Source: Burkholderiaceae bacterium
GTDB taxonomy: Bacteria > Pseudomonadota > Gammaproteobacteria > Burkholderiales > Burkholderiaceae_C
Assembly: GCA_031253955.1 (NCBI GenBank)
Contig: JAIRVJ010000082.1
Span: 1-34,241 of the forward strand
Direction: 5' to 3'
DNA length: 34,241 nt
Shown: positions 1 to 7,916 of the stretch, piece after piece
Layout: each line of letters opens with the position of its first letter
Numbering within the stretch: the first letter of the stretch is position 1
Position numbers and translations under genes: made by a program
Notes under the pieces: generated by a model
The model's input: the letters and a program-made list of their open reading frames with translations, nothing else
What the model was told of the DNA's origin: nothing
Databases searched by the model: none

Positions 1-2
1 GC

Positions 3-164
3 TTGGTGGAGCGCGCTGGCTGTCAACTGCTGTACTTGTTGCGGCCCTACAGTTCTGATCTCAACCCAATTGAGAAACTCGGGGCCAATCTCAAGGGCCG
101 CTGGCGCAAGGTCGGTGGCGCGCTGGATGAGATGATCGTGACGTCTAGTTATTTGTGGGATTGA
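3..164 (+). pseudogene. IS630-family transposase, C-terminal fragment (cut by window start)
   Basis: The open frame runs in from the window edge and ends at TGA 162-164, giving 53 residues. It contains LLRPYSSDLNPIEKLGANLK, which matches the end of the DDE_3 domain of IS630-type transposases; the Glu of NPIEK is the third catalytic acid of that family. Two usual family positions look changed: PPYSPDLNPIE is typical, and here it reads RPYSSDLNPIE. The 5' part lies outside the window, so I cannot tell whether the element is intact. Its right end probably lies near 227, where a truncated autotransporter-like gene resumes. Confidence 0.75.
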
Positions 165-227
165 CTATAGTTCCAGTTGGACATGGCCTAGAGTGTACGT
201 CTAATTTATTGCAGAGTCAACTATACA
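141..227. repeat. Imperfect direct repeat at the presumed right end of the IS630-type element
   Basis: Two 29-bp copies (141-169 and 199-227) start with ACGTCTA and both end in ACTATA. About 20 of 29 positions agree. The second copy ends just where passenger-like coding sequence begins, so 227 is a plausible element boundary; IS630 elements target TA. Paired sites like these could be transposase-binding sites, which is inference. Confidence 0.45.
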
Positions 228-691
228 AGATGCTGTTTGCGGCAAGCTACACCGGCGTCAACGGCGTGATCAGCATGAACGCCTTTCTCGGCCTCGCCGC
301 TTCCCCCGGCACGCCGCCGGCGGATCTGCTGAATGTGTCCGGCAGCGCGACCGGAACGACGAAGATCAAAATCAACGACACCAGCGGCGTGGGCGCGCAG
401 ACCAGCGGCGACGGCATTCTCCTCATCCAGACCGGAACGCCGGCCAGCCCGGACGCCTTTGTCCTGGAGCCATCGACCATCCCCGTCAACGGCTGGGTCT
501 ATGCGCTGTATCAGGGCGACGCGAGCGGCAATCACAAGGAAAACTGGTACCTGCGCAGCAAGGCCGGCGGCGTCTTCAGCACCGTTGCCGGCATCGTCGC
601 CATTCCGTTGCTTGGCCCGGCGGCGCTGCTGCTGCTGATTGCGGCCGCGGCGGCGCTGGCGGCCTGGCAGCGCAGGCGCGGCAGGCCATAA
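228..691 (+). pseudogene. 5'-truncated autotransporter-like passenger fragment with IPTL-CTERM-like tail
   Basis: An open frame (from GTG 155, without a convincing ribosome site) ends at TAA 689-691. From about 230 it reads like the end of pertactin-type passenger domains: ASYTGVNGVISMNAFLG, then NVSGSATGTTKIKIND, SGVGAQTSGDGILLIQTG, and finally NWYLRS, the junction that normally precedes the beta-barrel. Here no barrel follows. The protein ends in IPLLGPAALLLLIAAAAALA followed by WQRRRGRP, i.e. short motif, hydrophobic helix and Arg cluster. That is the layout of IPTL-CTERM sorting tails, which are associated with exosortase H. The 5' part appears to be removed by the IS630-type element, so this is a gene remnant. 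The family call is from memory of motif patterns. Confidence 0.62.
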
Positions 692-710
692 CCGCATGGC
701 TTGCGGCCTT

Positions 711-873
711 AGAACGTGTTTGCGATCTCGGTGCGAGGTGTGCGGGATGCGGATTGGGATGGGCTGCAAGGCGCAATCCTTGCCAATGGCCAGTGCCATT
801 GGCAAGGATTGCAACGACGCAGACCGCCCAAGCCCGCGCCCGCACGCCCGCGCCGGGATCGTAAACACGTTCT
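711..873. repeat. R4 inverted-repeat element A with internal perfect hairpin
   Basis: The left end AGAACGTGTTTGCGATCTCG (711-730) is inverted at the right end (CGGGATCGTAAACACGTTCT, to 873). Between them lies a perfect 18-bp stem, 773-790 against 795-812, with the 4-nt loop CAGT. No coding sequence is supported inside. The right 40 bp are nearly identical to the right end of the element at 7917-8190. A MITE-like element is the best reading. Confidence 0.75.
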
Positions 874-908
874 TAGGGGTGGCGTCCAAGGCAAAATTGG
901 CAAACGCC

Positions 909-2393
909 ATGCAACAGGAAATCCTCATCAACTGGTCGCCGCAGGAAACGCGCGTGGCCGTCGTCGAAAACGGCGCGGTGCAGGAACTGCACGTGGAGCG
1001 CACGCTTGAGCGCGGGCGGGTGGGCAACATCTATCTGGGCAAGGTGACGCGCGTGCTGCCGGGGATGCAGTCGGCCTTCGTCGATATCGGGCTGGAGCGC
1101 GCCGCCTTTCTGCACGTGGCCGATGTGTGGCAAGGCGCCCCGGCGGGCGAAGCGCCGGCGGCGGAACGCGCCGCCAAACCCATCGAAAAACAGGTGTTTC
1201 AGGGCCAGACGCTGCTGGTGCAGGTCATCAAGGATCCGATCGGCGCCAAGGGCGCGCGCCTTTCCACGCAGATCAGCATCGCCGGGCGGTTGCTGGTATT
1301 TTTGCCGCAGGACAACCACATCGGCGTCTCGCAAAAAATCGCCCCCGATCTGCGCGACAGCCTGCGCCAGCGGCTGCTGGCGCTGTGTCAGGCCGGCCTG
1401 CCGCCGCACGCCCAGACCGGCGGCTTCATTTTGCGCACCAACGCCGAAGAAGCGGGCGACGCAGAGTTGGCCGACGATATCGCCTACCTGCGCAAGACCT
1501 GGGCGCGCATCCGCGAAGCCGCCACGCGCCAGAGCGCGCCCAGCCTGCTGCACGAAGACCTGAACTTGCCGCAGCGCGTGCTGCGCGATCTGGCGGGCGA
1601 GGCCACGCAATCCATCCGCATCGACTCGCAGGAACAGTGCCGCGCCTTGCTGGCCTTTGCCCGCGAGTTCATGCCGCGCGCCGCAGAGCGCCTGGCGCCC
1701 TACGGCGGCGAGCGGCCTATCTTCGATCTGTATTCGGTGGACGAAGAAATCGCCAAGGCGCTGGGCCAGCGCGTGACGCTCAAATCCGGCGGCTACCTCA
1801 TCATCGAGCAGACCGAGGCGCTCACCACGGTGGACGTGAACACCGGCGGCTACGTCGGCGCGCGCAACTTCGACGACACGGTCTTCAAAACCAACCTGGA
1901 AGCCGCGCAAGCCATCGCGCGCCAGTTGCGGCTGCGCAATCTGGGCGGCATCATCATCATCGACTTCATCGACATGGCCCAGCGCGAGCGCCAGCAGGCG
2001 GTGCTGGCCGAGTTGCGCAAGCAACTGGCGCGCGACCGCGTCAAAACCCAGGTCGGCGGTTTTTCCACGCTTGGCCTGGTGGAAATGACGCGCAAGCGCA
2101 CGCGCGAATCGCTGGCGCAACTGCTGTGCGAGCCGTGCCCGCAGTGCCAGGGCACGGGCCGCGTGCGCACCGCCCGCACCGTGGCCTGCGACATCCTGCG
2201 CGAAATCCTGCGCGAAGCGCGCCAGTTCGACCCGAAGGAATTCCGCGTCATCGCCGCCCCCGCCGTCATCGAAACCCTCATGGACGAAGAAAGCCAGCAC
2301 CTGGCCAGCCTGTCGGACTTCATCGGCAAACCCATCTGCCTGCACCCCGAAACCAGCCTCGGGCCGGATCGGTACGACATTGTGTTGATGTGA
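909..2393 (+). CDS. rng: Ribonuclease G
   Basis: A 494-residue RNase E/G-family endoribonuclease. It cleaves single-stranded AU-rich RNA and is known in the family for 16S rRNA 5'-end maturation and mRNA turnover; it is cytoplasmic. The start MQQEILINWSPQETRVAVVE at 909 is the characteristic RNase G N-terminus; the frame stays open further upstream, but that stretch lies in repeat element A. An S1-like domain covers about residues 36-128 (GNIYLGKVTRVLPGMQSAFV). Catalytic acids are visible as Asp309 (TTVDVNTGG) and Asp352 (IIIIDFID), and the zinc link as Cys410-Pro-Gln-Cys413. Length is normal for RNase G; there is no RNase E scaffold tail. In many Burkholderiales rng follows maf, but here a repeat element and a broken gene lie upstream. 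I see no clear Shine-Dalgarno. Confidence 0.95.
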   Translation: MQQEILINWSPQETRVAVVENGAVQELHVERTLERGRVGNIYLGKVTRVLPGMQSAFVDIGLERAAFLHVADVWQGAPAGEAPAAERAAKPIEKQVFQGQTLLVQVIKDPIGAKGARLSTQISIAGRLLVFLPQDNHIGVSQKIAPDLRDSLRQRLLALCQAGLPPHAQTGGFILRTNAEEAGDAELADDIAYLRKTWARIREAATRQSAPSLLHEDLNLPQRVLRDLAGEATQSIRIDSQEQCRALLAFAREFMPRAAERLAPYGGERPIFDLYSVDEEIAKALGQRVTLKSGGYLIIEQTEALTTVDVNTGGYVGARNFDDTVFKTNLEAAQAIARQLRLRNLGGIIIIDFIDMAQRERQQAVLAELRKQLARDRVKTQVGGFSTLGLVEMTRKRTRESLAQLLCEPCPQCQGTGRVRTARTVACDILREILREARQFDPKEFRVIAAPAVIETLMDEESQHLASLSDFIGKPICLHPETSLGPDRYDIVLM

Positions 2394-2431
2394 GCGGTGG
2401 GCGTTGGGCCGCCCCGCATCTTTGTAAAATT

Positions 2432-2529
2432 ATTGTTTTTATAGCTTATTCCCAGTGTTCTGTATATTTTTTAAATACTTTTATACAGAAAAATCATAGT
2501 ACACATGGGCATGTAGCTATTAAAACAAT
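2432..2529. repeat. R1 AT-rich inverted repeat, copy 1 (between rng and ddh 3' ends)
   Basis: The ends ATTGTTTTTATAGCT (2432-2446) and AGCTATTAAAACAAT (2515-2529) are inverted with one mismatch. A second inverted pair, TTCTGTATA/TATACAGAA, lies inside. The element is strikingly AT-rich in a GC-rich region. It lies between two converging genes, so it could act as a two-way terminator; this is inferred from position and symmetry. Confidence 0.8.
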
Positions 2530-2530
2530 A

Positions 2531-2575
2531 CTTCGTCATTCCCGCAAAGGCGGGAGCCGCGCGGAAATGACGAAG
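2531..2575. repeat. R3 TCATTCCCGC hairpin repeat
   Basis: CTTCGTCATTCCCGC faces GCGGAAATGACGAAG, giving an imperfect stem six bases beyond the ddh stop codon. It resembles the widespread ATTCCC-N8-GGGAAT (dRS3-like) repeats. It could also serve as the ddh terminator. Confidence 0.7.
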
Positions 2576-2580
2576 AGTTC

Positions 2581-3480
2581 TCAAACCAGCCGCGCCAGCA
2601 GGCTTTCCCGCTCGCCGTGCAGCAGATCGATCACCGGAATTTCGGGCATGGTGTAAACGCCCGGCTTCTGCCTGAACGCGGCGCGGGCGCAGGCCAGCAT
2701 GATCTGGGAGGTGAGCGCGGGGTTGTTGATCTTCATGTTGAATTCCAGCAACTGGTTGCCGGTCTGGCCCGAAACGCCTTTTCTGACCAGATTGACGCCG
2801 TGGCCGACGTCGATGAGGTCATCGACATGGGGTACGGCCATCACATGCGTTTCGTCGTGACTGAAGTAGGGATCGGCCTTGATCTTTTGGCTCACGTCTT
2901 CGATCTTCGCGCCCGCCGCCAGTTGCACGTAAACCACCCGCCGGTGAATGCCGGTGCCCAGCGGTATGGTCATGGACAGCGCATTGACCACGCCGGGCAC
3001 GCTTTTGGCGGCCACGGTGTGCCCCATGCTCATGCCGGGGCCGAAGTTGGTGTAGGTCAGGCCCTTGGGCGCACAGGCTTCCAGCAGGGCGCGCACCACC
3101 GAATCGCTGCCGGGATCCCATCCGGCGGAGATGACGGCGACGGCGTTGTTTTTCAGCGCCACGGGCATCAGCTCTTTACGCAGCTCCATGAAAGAGGTGT
3201 GGATGTCGTAGCTGTCCACGGTGTGGATGCCCATTGCAAGGTATTTTTTTGCGTGCTCAGGCACGCTGCGGGTGGGCGTGCACAGCAGGGCGGCATCGAC
3301 CTTGCCGAGCGCCGCGATGTCGCCCGCCACGGTGACGCCGGCCAGTTCCGGCGGTTTTTTACCGCCGGCGTCGCGCCGGATGATGCCGGCCAGATCAAAG
3401 TCGGGGCTGGCCTGAACGGCCTCGACCGCATATTTTCCGATGTTGCCGTATCCGACCACGGCGATTTTTTTCCTTGACAT
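2581..3480 (-). CDS. ddh: meso-Diaminopimelate D-dehydrogenase
   Basis: A 299-residue NADPH-dependent oxidoreductase. It is predicted to catalyse the one-step reductive amination of tetrahydrodipicolinate to meso-DAP (or the reverse) for lysine and peptidoglycan synthesis, in the cytoplasm. Visible signatures are the Rossmann loop GYGNIG (residues 10-15), SAGWDPGSDS, NFGPGMSMGHTVAAKSVPGV, HDETHV and SGQTGNQLLEFNMKINNPA, all typical of DapDH, and the length fits the family. The ATG at 3480 has GGAG eight bases upstream. It converges on rng, with R1 and R3 repeats between the stop codons. The neighbour upstream is nnrS, also on minus, separated by 44 bp. Most proteobacteria rely on the succinylase route (DapD/E/F), so this enzyme is a noteworthy alternative; whether those genes also exist cannot be seen here. 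Confidence 0.9.
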   Translation of the reverse strand: MSRKKIAVVGYGNIGKYAVEAVQASPDFDLAGIIRRDAGGKKPPELAGVTVAGDIAALGKVDAALLCTPTRSVPEHAKKYLAMGIHTVDSYDIHTSFMELRKELMPVALKNNAVAVISAGWDPGSDSVVRALLEACAPKGLTYTNFGPGMSMGHTVAAKSVPGVVNALSMTIPLGTGIHRRVVYVQLAAGAKIEDVSQKIKADPYFSHDETHVMAVPHVDDLIDVGHGVNLVRKGVSGQTGNQLLEFNMKINNPALTSQIMLACARAAFRQKPGVYTMPEIPVIDLLHGERESLLARLV

Positions 3481-3524
3481 GTGCTACTCCAAAAAATGCA
3501 CGCTCAACGCCAGATACTAAACGC

Positions 3525-4799
3525 TCAACGCTCAACGCCCGTTGACCCGCGCCGCCACGCCCATGGCATTCGTTGCGGCCGGCGGTCGGGGCGGGGACGG
3601 ATCATCAGCGGGAAGAAGCGCCACAGGTACAGCCCGAAAGCCACGGTCCAGGCGGCGGCAGCGGCATGCAGCATGGGCAGCGTGGCGGCAGTGGGCAGCA
3701 GCGCCGCCAGCCGCAGCCCGGCGGCGATCATGACCAGCACGAAGGCCGTAACCATACTGCGGTCGGCGTGCAGCGGCCGGCCCAGATGCCCCAAGGCCGT
3801 GCGCGTGACCATGCCGATAATGAGCGTGGCAAAGCCGCCCGCGCCAATGGCGTGCGCGGGCCAGGCGGTGCGCGCCAGCCAGCCCAGGCCCAAGACATAG
3901 GCCGCCGCCACCAGCAGGCCCGCACCCATCGCCGCGTGGCCCGCGTACAAAATCCACAGCAGCGGCACGCGGCGCACGGCCCAGGGCCGCCACACCAGCA
4001 CCTGCCACAGCGCGAGCAGGCCCGCCGCCACCAGAAACAGCGCCGCCCCCGCCGCCCAGCCCGCCAGCAGGCACCCGATGGCCAGCACGCCCGCCGCGAT
4101 TTGCCACTGGCCGCTGCGGGTGTGCATGGGCAGCTCAAGGCCGGCCACGGCGCGCGAGGCGAAAAACGGAATCACGCGCCGCGCGATCAGCAGCGCGATT
4201 ACCGCCATGCACAGCAGCGCGGCCATCAGGTACCCCATCAGCAGCGCGTAGTCGCCGCTGCGCCAGACGGTGTACAGATACAGCGCGTCAAACACGCCCA
4301 GCCCCAGCGCCAGCACCGGCACGCCGTAATTGCGCCGGTTGCGAGATTTGACGATAGCGCGCGTCAGCGCCGCCGCCACGCCCGCGAAAAAGCCCAGTTC
4401 GCACAGCGCCGCGATGGCAAAAGCCGCGTCCGCCGCCGCGCCGGGAACTAAAAACCCGATGCGCGCCGCCATCCACAAGCCGCACAGCGCGGCCAGCCAG
4501 CGGCCTTGCAGCGTGGTGATGCCCGTCCAGTTGCTGCCCGCCGTAAGCAAAAAACCGGACGCGATGGTCGCCGCGAACCCCCACATCATTTCGTGCGCGT
4601 GCCACATCACCCCCGGCATCCGCCCGGCCATCAGCATTTGCGGCAGCCACACCCACAGCAGCACGCCCGCCATGCCCCACAAGCACCCCATCAGATACAT
4701 GGGCCGGAACCCCAGTTCGAGAAACGCGCGCCAGCTCGGGGCGAGTTCGGGAGGCTTGGGAGCGGAAGCGGGTTCCTGAATACGCAGCAGTTCGGTCAT
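3525..4799 (-). CDS. nnrS: NnrS family membrane protein
   Basis: A 424-residue polytopic inner-membrane protein with about 12 hydrophobic segments. The NnrS pattern is clear: AFLELGFRPMYLMG near the N-terminus, WHAHEMMWGFAATIASGFLL, NWTG, RRVIPFFASR, HAIGAGGFATLIIGMVTRTA and LGHLGRPL. The conserved His residues agree with the heme/copper-containing family linked to nitric-oxide stress and denitrification; the exact biochemical role of NnrS is unsettled. No denitrification gene lies in this window, so the NO link is by family only. The stop codon lies inside a small tandem repeat of GCGTTGA units just before ddh. The start ATG at 4799 has no strong ribosome site. It diverges from the molybdenum hydroxylase genes across about 137 bp. 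Confidence 0.88.
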   Translation of the reverse strand: MTELLRIQEPASAPKPPELAPSWRAFLELGFRPMYLMGCLWGMAGVLLWVWLPQMLMAGRMPGVMWHAHEMMWGFAATIASGFLLTAGSNWTGITTLQGRWLAALCGLWMAARIGFLVPGAAADAAFAIAALCELGFFAGVAAALTRAIVKSRNRRNYGVPVLALGLGVFDALYLYTVWRSGDYALLMGYLMAALLCMAVIALLIARRVIPFFASRAVAGLELPMHTRSGQWQIAAGVLAIGCLLAGWAAGAALFLVAAGLLALWQVLVWRPWAVRRVPLLWILYAGHAAMGAGLLVAAAYVLGLGWLARTAWPAHAIGAGGFATLIIGMVTRTALGHLGRPLHADRSMVTAFVLVMIAAGLRLAALLPTAATLPMLHAAAAAWTVAFGLYLWRFFPLMIRPRPDRRPQRMPWAWRRGSTGVER

Positions 4800-4890
4800 G
4801 GTGCGGGCGATCTTAAAGGGCGCTGCATAGGCCTTGCATGAACAGGGACAAAAATCGGCGGCGCGGTGTAGAGTGTGTGTTTGCCTGATC

Positions 4891-4920
4891 TCGTCATTCC
4901 CGCGAAGGCGGGAATGACGA
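4891..4920. repeat. R3 perfect hairpin in the 5' leader of the Fe-S subunit gene
   Basis: A perfect 13-bp stem (TCGTCATTCCCGC, loop GAAG, and its inverse) lies 16 bp upstream of the ATG at 4937 and just before the AAGGAG ribosome site. As RNA it would form a strong hairpin close to the ribosome site. It belongs to the TCATTCCCGC repeat family. Confidence 0.85.
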
Positions 4921-4936
4921 AGAGAAAGGAGTGAAC

Positions 4937-5392
4937 ATGGTCACGCTTCAAATCAACGGTCAATCCCGCACGGTCGATGCGCCGGATGACATGCCGCTGC
5001 TCTGGGTGCTGCGCGATCTGCTCGGTCTGACGGGTGCCAAGTTCGGCTGCGGCATCGCCCGCTGCGGCGCCTGCATGGTGCATCTGGACGGCAAGGCGGT
5101 GCACTCGTGCCGTCTGCCGGTGGGCGACATCGGCCGCCGCGCCGTCACCACCATCGAGGCAATCGGCGATACGCCCAATGGCGCGCGCATCCAGCAAGCC
5201 TGGCAGGATATCGCCGTGCCGCAGTGCGGCTATTGCCAGACCGGCCAGATCATGGCGGCCACGGCGCTGTTGAACGATACGCCCAACCCCAGCGATGCCG
5301 ACATCGACGAGGCGATGGAGGGCAACCTCTGCCGCTGCGGAACCTACGTGCGCATCCGCCAGGCCATCAAGAATGCCGCCAAAGCGGACTAG
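4937..5392 (+). CDS. (2Fe-2S)-binding subunit of a molybdenum hydroxylase (IorA-like)
   Basis: A 151-residue small subunit of the xanthine dehydrogenase/aldehyde oxidase superfamily. It passes electrons from the molybdenum cofactor of its partner. The N-terminal plant-type ferredoxin cluster is Cys38, Cys43, Cys46 ([11 protein letters not shown]) and Cys58. The second cluster in the helical domain is Cys97, Cys100 ([11 protein letters not shown]), Cys132 and Cys134 (NLCRCGTY). All eight ligands are present. ATG 4937 was chosen because AAGGAG sits at the right distance; a GTG at 4931 would overlap it. No signal peptide is seen; in this family the small subunit can be exported together with its Tat-bearing partner. 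The partner gene follows after 150 bp. Similarity to IorA (isoquinoline 1-oxidoreductase) is by domain layout; the substrate is unknown. Confidence 0.88.
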   Translation: MVTLQINGQSRTVDAPDDMPLLWVLRDLLGLTGAKFGCGIARCGACMVHLDGKAVHSCRLPVGDIGRRAVTTIEAIGDTPNGARIQQAWQDIAVPQCGYCQTGQIMAATALLNDTPNPSDADIDEAMEGNLCRCGTYVRIRQAIKNAAKAD

Positions 5393-5402
5393 GATTTTGT
5401 TG

Positions 5403-5520
5403 TTCCCTCGCCCCCTTGGGGGAGAGGGTTAGGCAGAGGGGGTGCGCGGCACAAGCGTTGTGACTCCAGCAGCGCAGCCTGCCCTCTCCCCAGCTCTCTC
5501 CCACAAGTGGGAGAGGGAGA
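5403..5520. repeat. R2 two-armed CTCCC repeat inside the molybdenum hydroxylase operon
   Basis: The first arm is CCCTCGCCCCC/GGGGGAGAGGG and the second CCCTCTCCC ... GGGAGAGGG, with a spacer between. It is the most divergent of six R2 copies in the window and lies in the same orientation. It fills almost the whole gap between the two subunit genes. Confidence 0.75.
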
Positions 5521-5542
5521 GAAACTGCTCATGGAGATAAGC

Positions 5543-7834
5543 ATGTCCAGATTTGCCGAATCCGACCAATACATCCGCCAGATGATGGATCAGGCGCGCG
5601 GGCTGCCTGCGGGCGTGCCGCTGCCCATGCCGCGCCGCACCGTTCTCAAGCTGGCCGGCGCGGGGCTGGCGCTGGGTTTTTATTTACCCAGCAGCGCCCG
5701 CGCCGATGCCGAAACGCCGCAGGCGGCGGGCCAGGCGAGCGGCGCGCCCGCCATCAACGCCTTCGTGCGCATCGCGCCGGATAACACCGTCACCGTCTAT
5801 TCCAGGGCGCCGGAAATCGGTCAGGGCGTCAAGACCGCCCTGGGCCTGATCCTGGCCGAAGAGCTGGACGCCGACTGGAGCCGCACCGTGGTCGAGCAGG
5901 CGCCCATCAATGCCAGGGTGTATGGCTATCAGGGCGCGGGCGGCTCCACCACCCTTGCGCGCGCCTGGGATCCGCTGCGCCAGGCGGGCGCGGCGGCCAG
6001 GGCGATGCTGATCGCCGCTGCCGCCAAGCAGTGGAACGTGAACCCGGCTGAAGTGATCGCCAGCAATTCGCGCCTGACCCACGCAGCCAGCGGCAGGAGC
6101 GCGGCCTATGGCGAAATGGCGGCGGCCGCATCGAAAATGCCCGTGCCCGACGCGGCGACGCTCAAGCTGAAAACGCGCGGCCAGTACCGCCTGCTGGGCC
6201 GGCCCCATCGCGGGGTGGACGATGCCAAGGTGGTGCGCGGTCAGCCGCTGTTTGGCAGCGATGTCAGGCTGCCCGGCATGGTCTATGCCTGTTTCATCAA
6301 ATGCCCGGCGGCGGGCGGCAAGGTGCAATCGGCCAATTTGGATGAAATCAGGAAATTGCCCGGCGTGACCGGCGCCTTCGTGCTCGAAGGCACCGGCCGG
6401 CCCGCCGAGGTGATGCCGGGCGTGGCCATCATCGCCGCCAACACCTGGGCCGCGCTGGAGGCCAGGAAAAAGCTCAACGTGGTGTGGGACGAAACCGAGG
6501 CATCGAAAGATTCTTCCAGCCAGCTTGCGGCGCGCGCCAGGGAACTCGCCAAGACCTTCCCGGCCCGGCCCGAAAGCAACGTGGGCGACGTGAACCAGGC
6601 CTTCGCCAACGCCGGCAAGATCGTGGAGGGTTATTACGAATACCCCTTCGTCGCACACGCCAGCATGGAGCCGCACAACGCCACCGCCTGGTGGCACGGC
6701 GGCATGCTGGAAATCTGGGCGCCCACCCAGCAGCCGGGCGGCGGCCAGACCCTCGTCGCGGGCCTGCTCGGCCTGCCCGAAGAAAAAGTGGTGGTGCACC
6801 AAACCCGCGTGGGCGGCGGTTTCGGGCGGCGGCTGCTCAACGACTACATGTGCGAAGCAGCGGCCATCGCGCAAAAAACGCCCGGCCCGGTCAAGCTGCA
6901 ATGGACGCGCGAGGACGACTTCGTGCACGATTTCTTCCGCCCCGCCGGTTATCACCAGTTCAAGGGCGCGCTCGACAAAAACGGCCGGCTCGACGCCTGG
7001 CAGGAGCACTTCATCACCTTCACCGCCGACGGGGCGAGGCCAGCTTCGGGCTGCGGCTACTCAAGCTTTCTCGCTTATGCGTGCAAGGCACCCCATCTGC
7101 GCCGCGGCGTGACCTTGATGCCATTGAAAATCCCCACCGGACCCTGGCGCGCGCCGGGCTGCAACGCGCAGGTCTTCGCGCAGCAGGGCTTCATGCACGA
7201 ACTGTCGGTGGCGGCGGAGCGCGATCATGTGGAATTCCTGATCGATGCGGTCCGCCGCGACGTGCCGGAACTGGCGCCGAAAAGCCCAAGCGTGAACTTC
7301 AGCCCCGCGCGCGCCGCCGCTGTCATCAAACTGTGCGCCGAAAAAGCCGGCTGGGGCAAAGAGCTGCCCAAGGGGCGCGGCCTGGGCCTGGCCTGGTGCT
7401 ATTCCCACGCCGGCCACGCCGCGCAGGCGGTGGAATTGAGTGTGGACGCCCAAAAGCGCATCACCGTGCACCGCGTGGTGGTGGCGGTGGACATCGGGCA
7501 GGTGGTGGACCTGGCGGGCGCCCAATCGCAGGCGCAAGGCGCTTGCGTGGACGGCTTTTCGGCCGCAATGGGGCAGCAAATTCACATCGAAAATGGCCGC
7601 ATCCAGGAGCAGAACTACAACGCCTACCCGATCCTGCGAATGCCCTTCGCGCCCGGCAGCATCGAGGCGTATTTCGTCGAATCGGGCTTTCCGCCCACCG
7701 GCATGGGCGAACCCGCGCTGCCCGCCATGGCCCCGGCAGTCGCCAACGCCATCTTCGCCGCCACAGGCGAGCGCCTGCGCGCGATGCCGTTCAGCAATTT
7801 CGGTTATTCGGTGGCACGGACGCATTCGGCTTGA
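5543..7834 (+). CDS. Molybdopterin-binding subunit of a molybdenum hydroxylase (IorB-like), Tat-exported
   Basis: A 763-residue catalytic subunit of the xanthine dehydrogenase family; it hydroxylates an unknown N-heterocycle or aldehyde using a molybdenum cofactor. ATG 5543 is preceded by GGAG seven bases upstream. Residues 31-54 form a twin-arginine signal (PRRTVLKLAGAGLALG ... SARA), set unusually far in by a 30-residue leader, which suggests a periplasmic enzyme. An aldehyde-oxidase a/b hammerhead domain begins near residue 225. Cofactor-binding motifs include GGGFGRRL in the middle and GMGEPALP near the C-terminus, whose Glu is the catalytic base position of the family. It pairs with the upstream Fe-S subunit; no FAD subunit, cytochrome subunit or maturation chaperone follows. 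It converges on tgt, with nested repeats between. Confidence 0.9.
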   Translation: MSRFAESDQYIRQMMDQARGLPAGVPLPMPRRTVLKLAGAGLALGFYLPSSARADAETPQAAGQASGAPAINAFVRIAPDNTVTVYSRAPEIGQGVKTALGLILAEELDADWSRTVVEQAPINARVYGYQGAGGSTTLARAWDPLRQAGAAARAMLIAAAAKQWNVNPAEVIASNSRLTHAASGRSAAYGEMAAAASKMPVPDAATLKLKTRGQYRLLGRPHRGVDDAKVVRGQPLFGSDVRLPGMVYACFIKCPAAGGKVQSANLDEIRKLPGVTGAFVLEGTGRPAEVMPGVAIIAANTWAALEARKKLNVVWDETEASKDSSSQLAARARELAKTFPARPESNVGDVNQAFANAGKIVEGYYEYPFVAHASMEPHNATAWWHGGMLEIWAPTQQPGGGQTLVAGLLGLPEEKVVVHQTRVGGGFGRRLLNDYMCEAAAIAQKTPGPVKLQWTREDDFVHDFFRPAGYHQFKGALDKNGRLDAWQEHFITFTADGARPASGCGYSSFLAYACKAPHLRRGVTLMPLKIPTGPWRAPGCNAQVFAQQGFMHELSVAAERDHVEFLIDAVRRDVPELAPKSPSVNFSPARAAAVIKLCAEKAGWGKELPKGRGLGLAWCYSHAGHAAQAVELSVDAQKRITVHRVVVAVDIGQVVDLAGAQSQAQGACVDGFSAAMGQQIHIENGRIQEQNYNAYPILRMPFAPGSIEAYFVESGFPPTGMGEPALPAMAPAVANAIFAATGERLRAMPFSNFGYSVARTHSA

Positions 7835-7868
7835 TACGAAATTGCCTTCAATCGCATAAAACATCTCC

Positions 7869-7898
7869 TCGTCGTTCCCGTCTGCGCGGGAATGACGA
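7869..7898. repeat. R3 hairpin repeat downstream of the molybdopterin subunit
   Basis: TCGTCGTTCCCG ... CGGGAATGACGA forms a 12-bp stem with one mismatch, 34 bp beyond the stop codon. It could act as a terminator, but no U-tract follows. Confidence 0.65.
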
Positions 7899-7916
7899 TG
7901 TCAGAGGTGGTTTCTT

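Noticed and set aside
873-2345. 490-residue open frame antisense to rng
   Set aside because: It is a shadow of rng in GC-rich DNA; no family motif, whereas the plus strand has full RNase G motifs.
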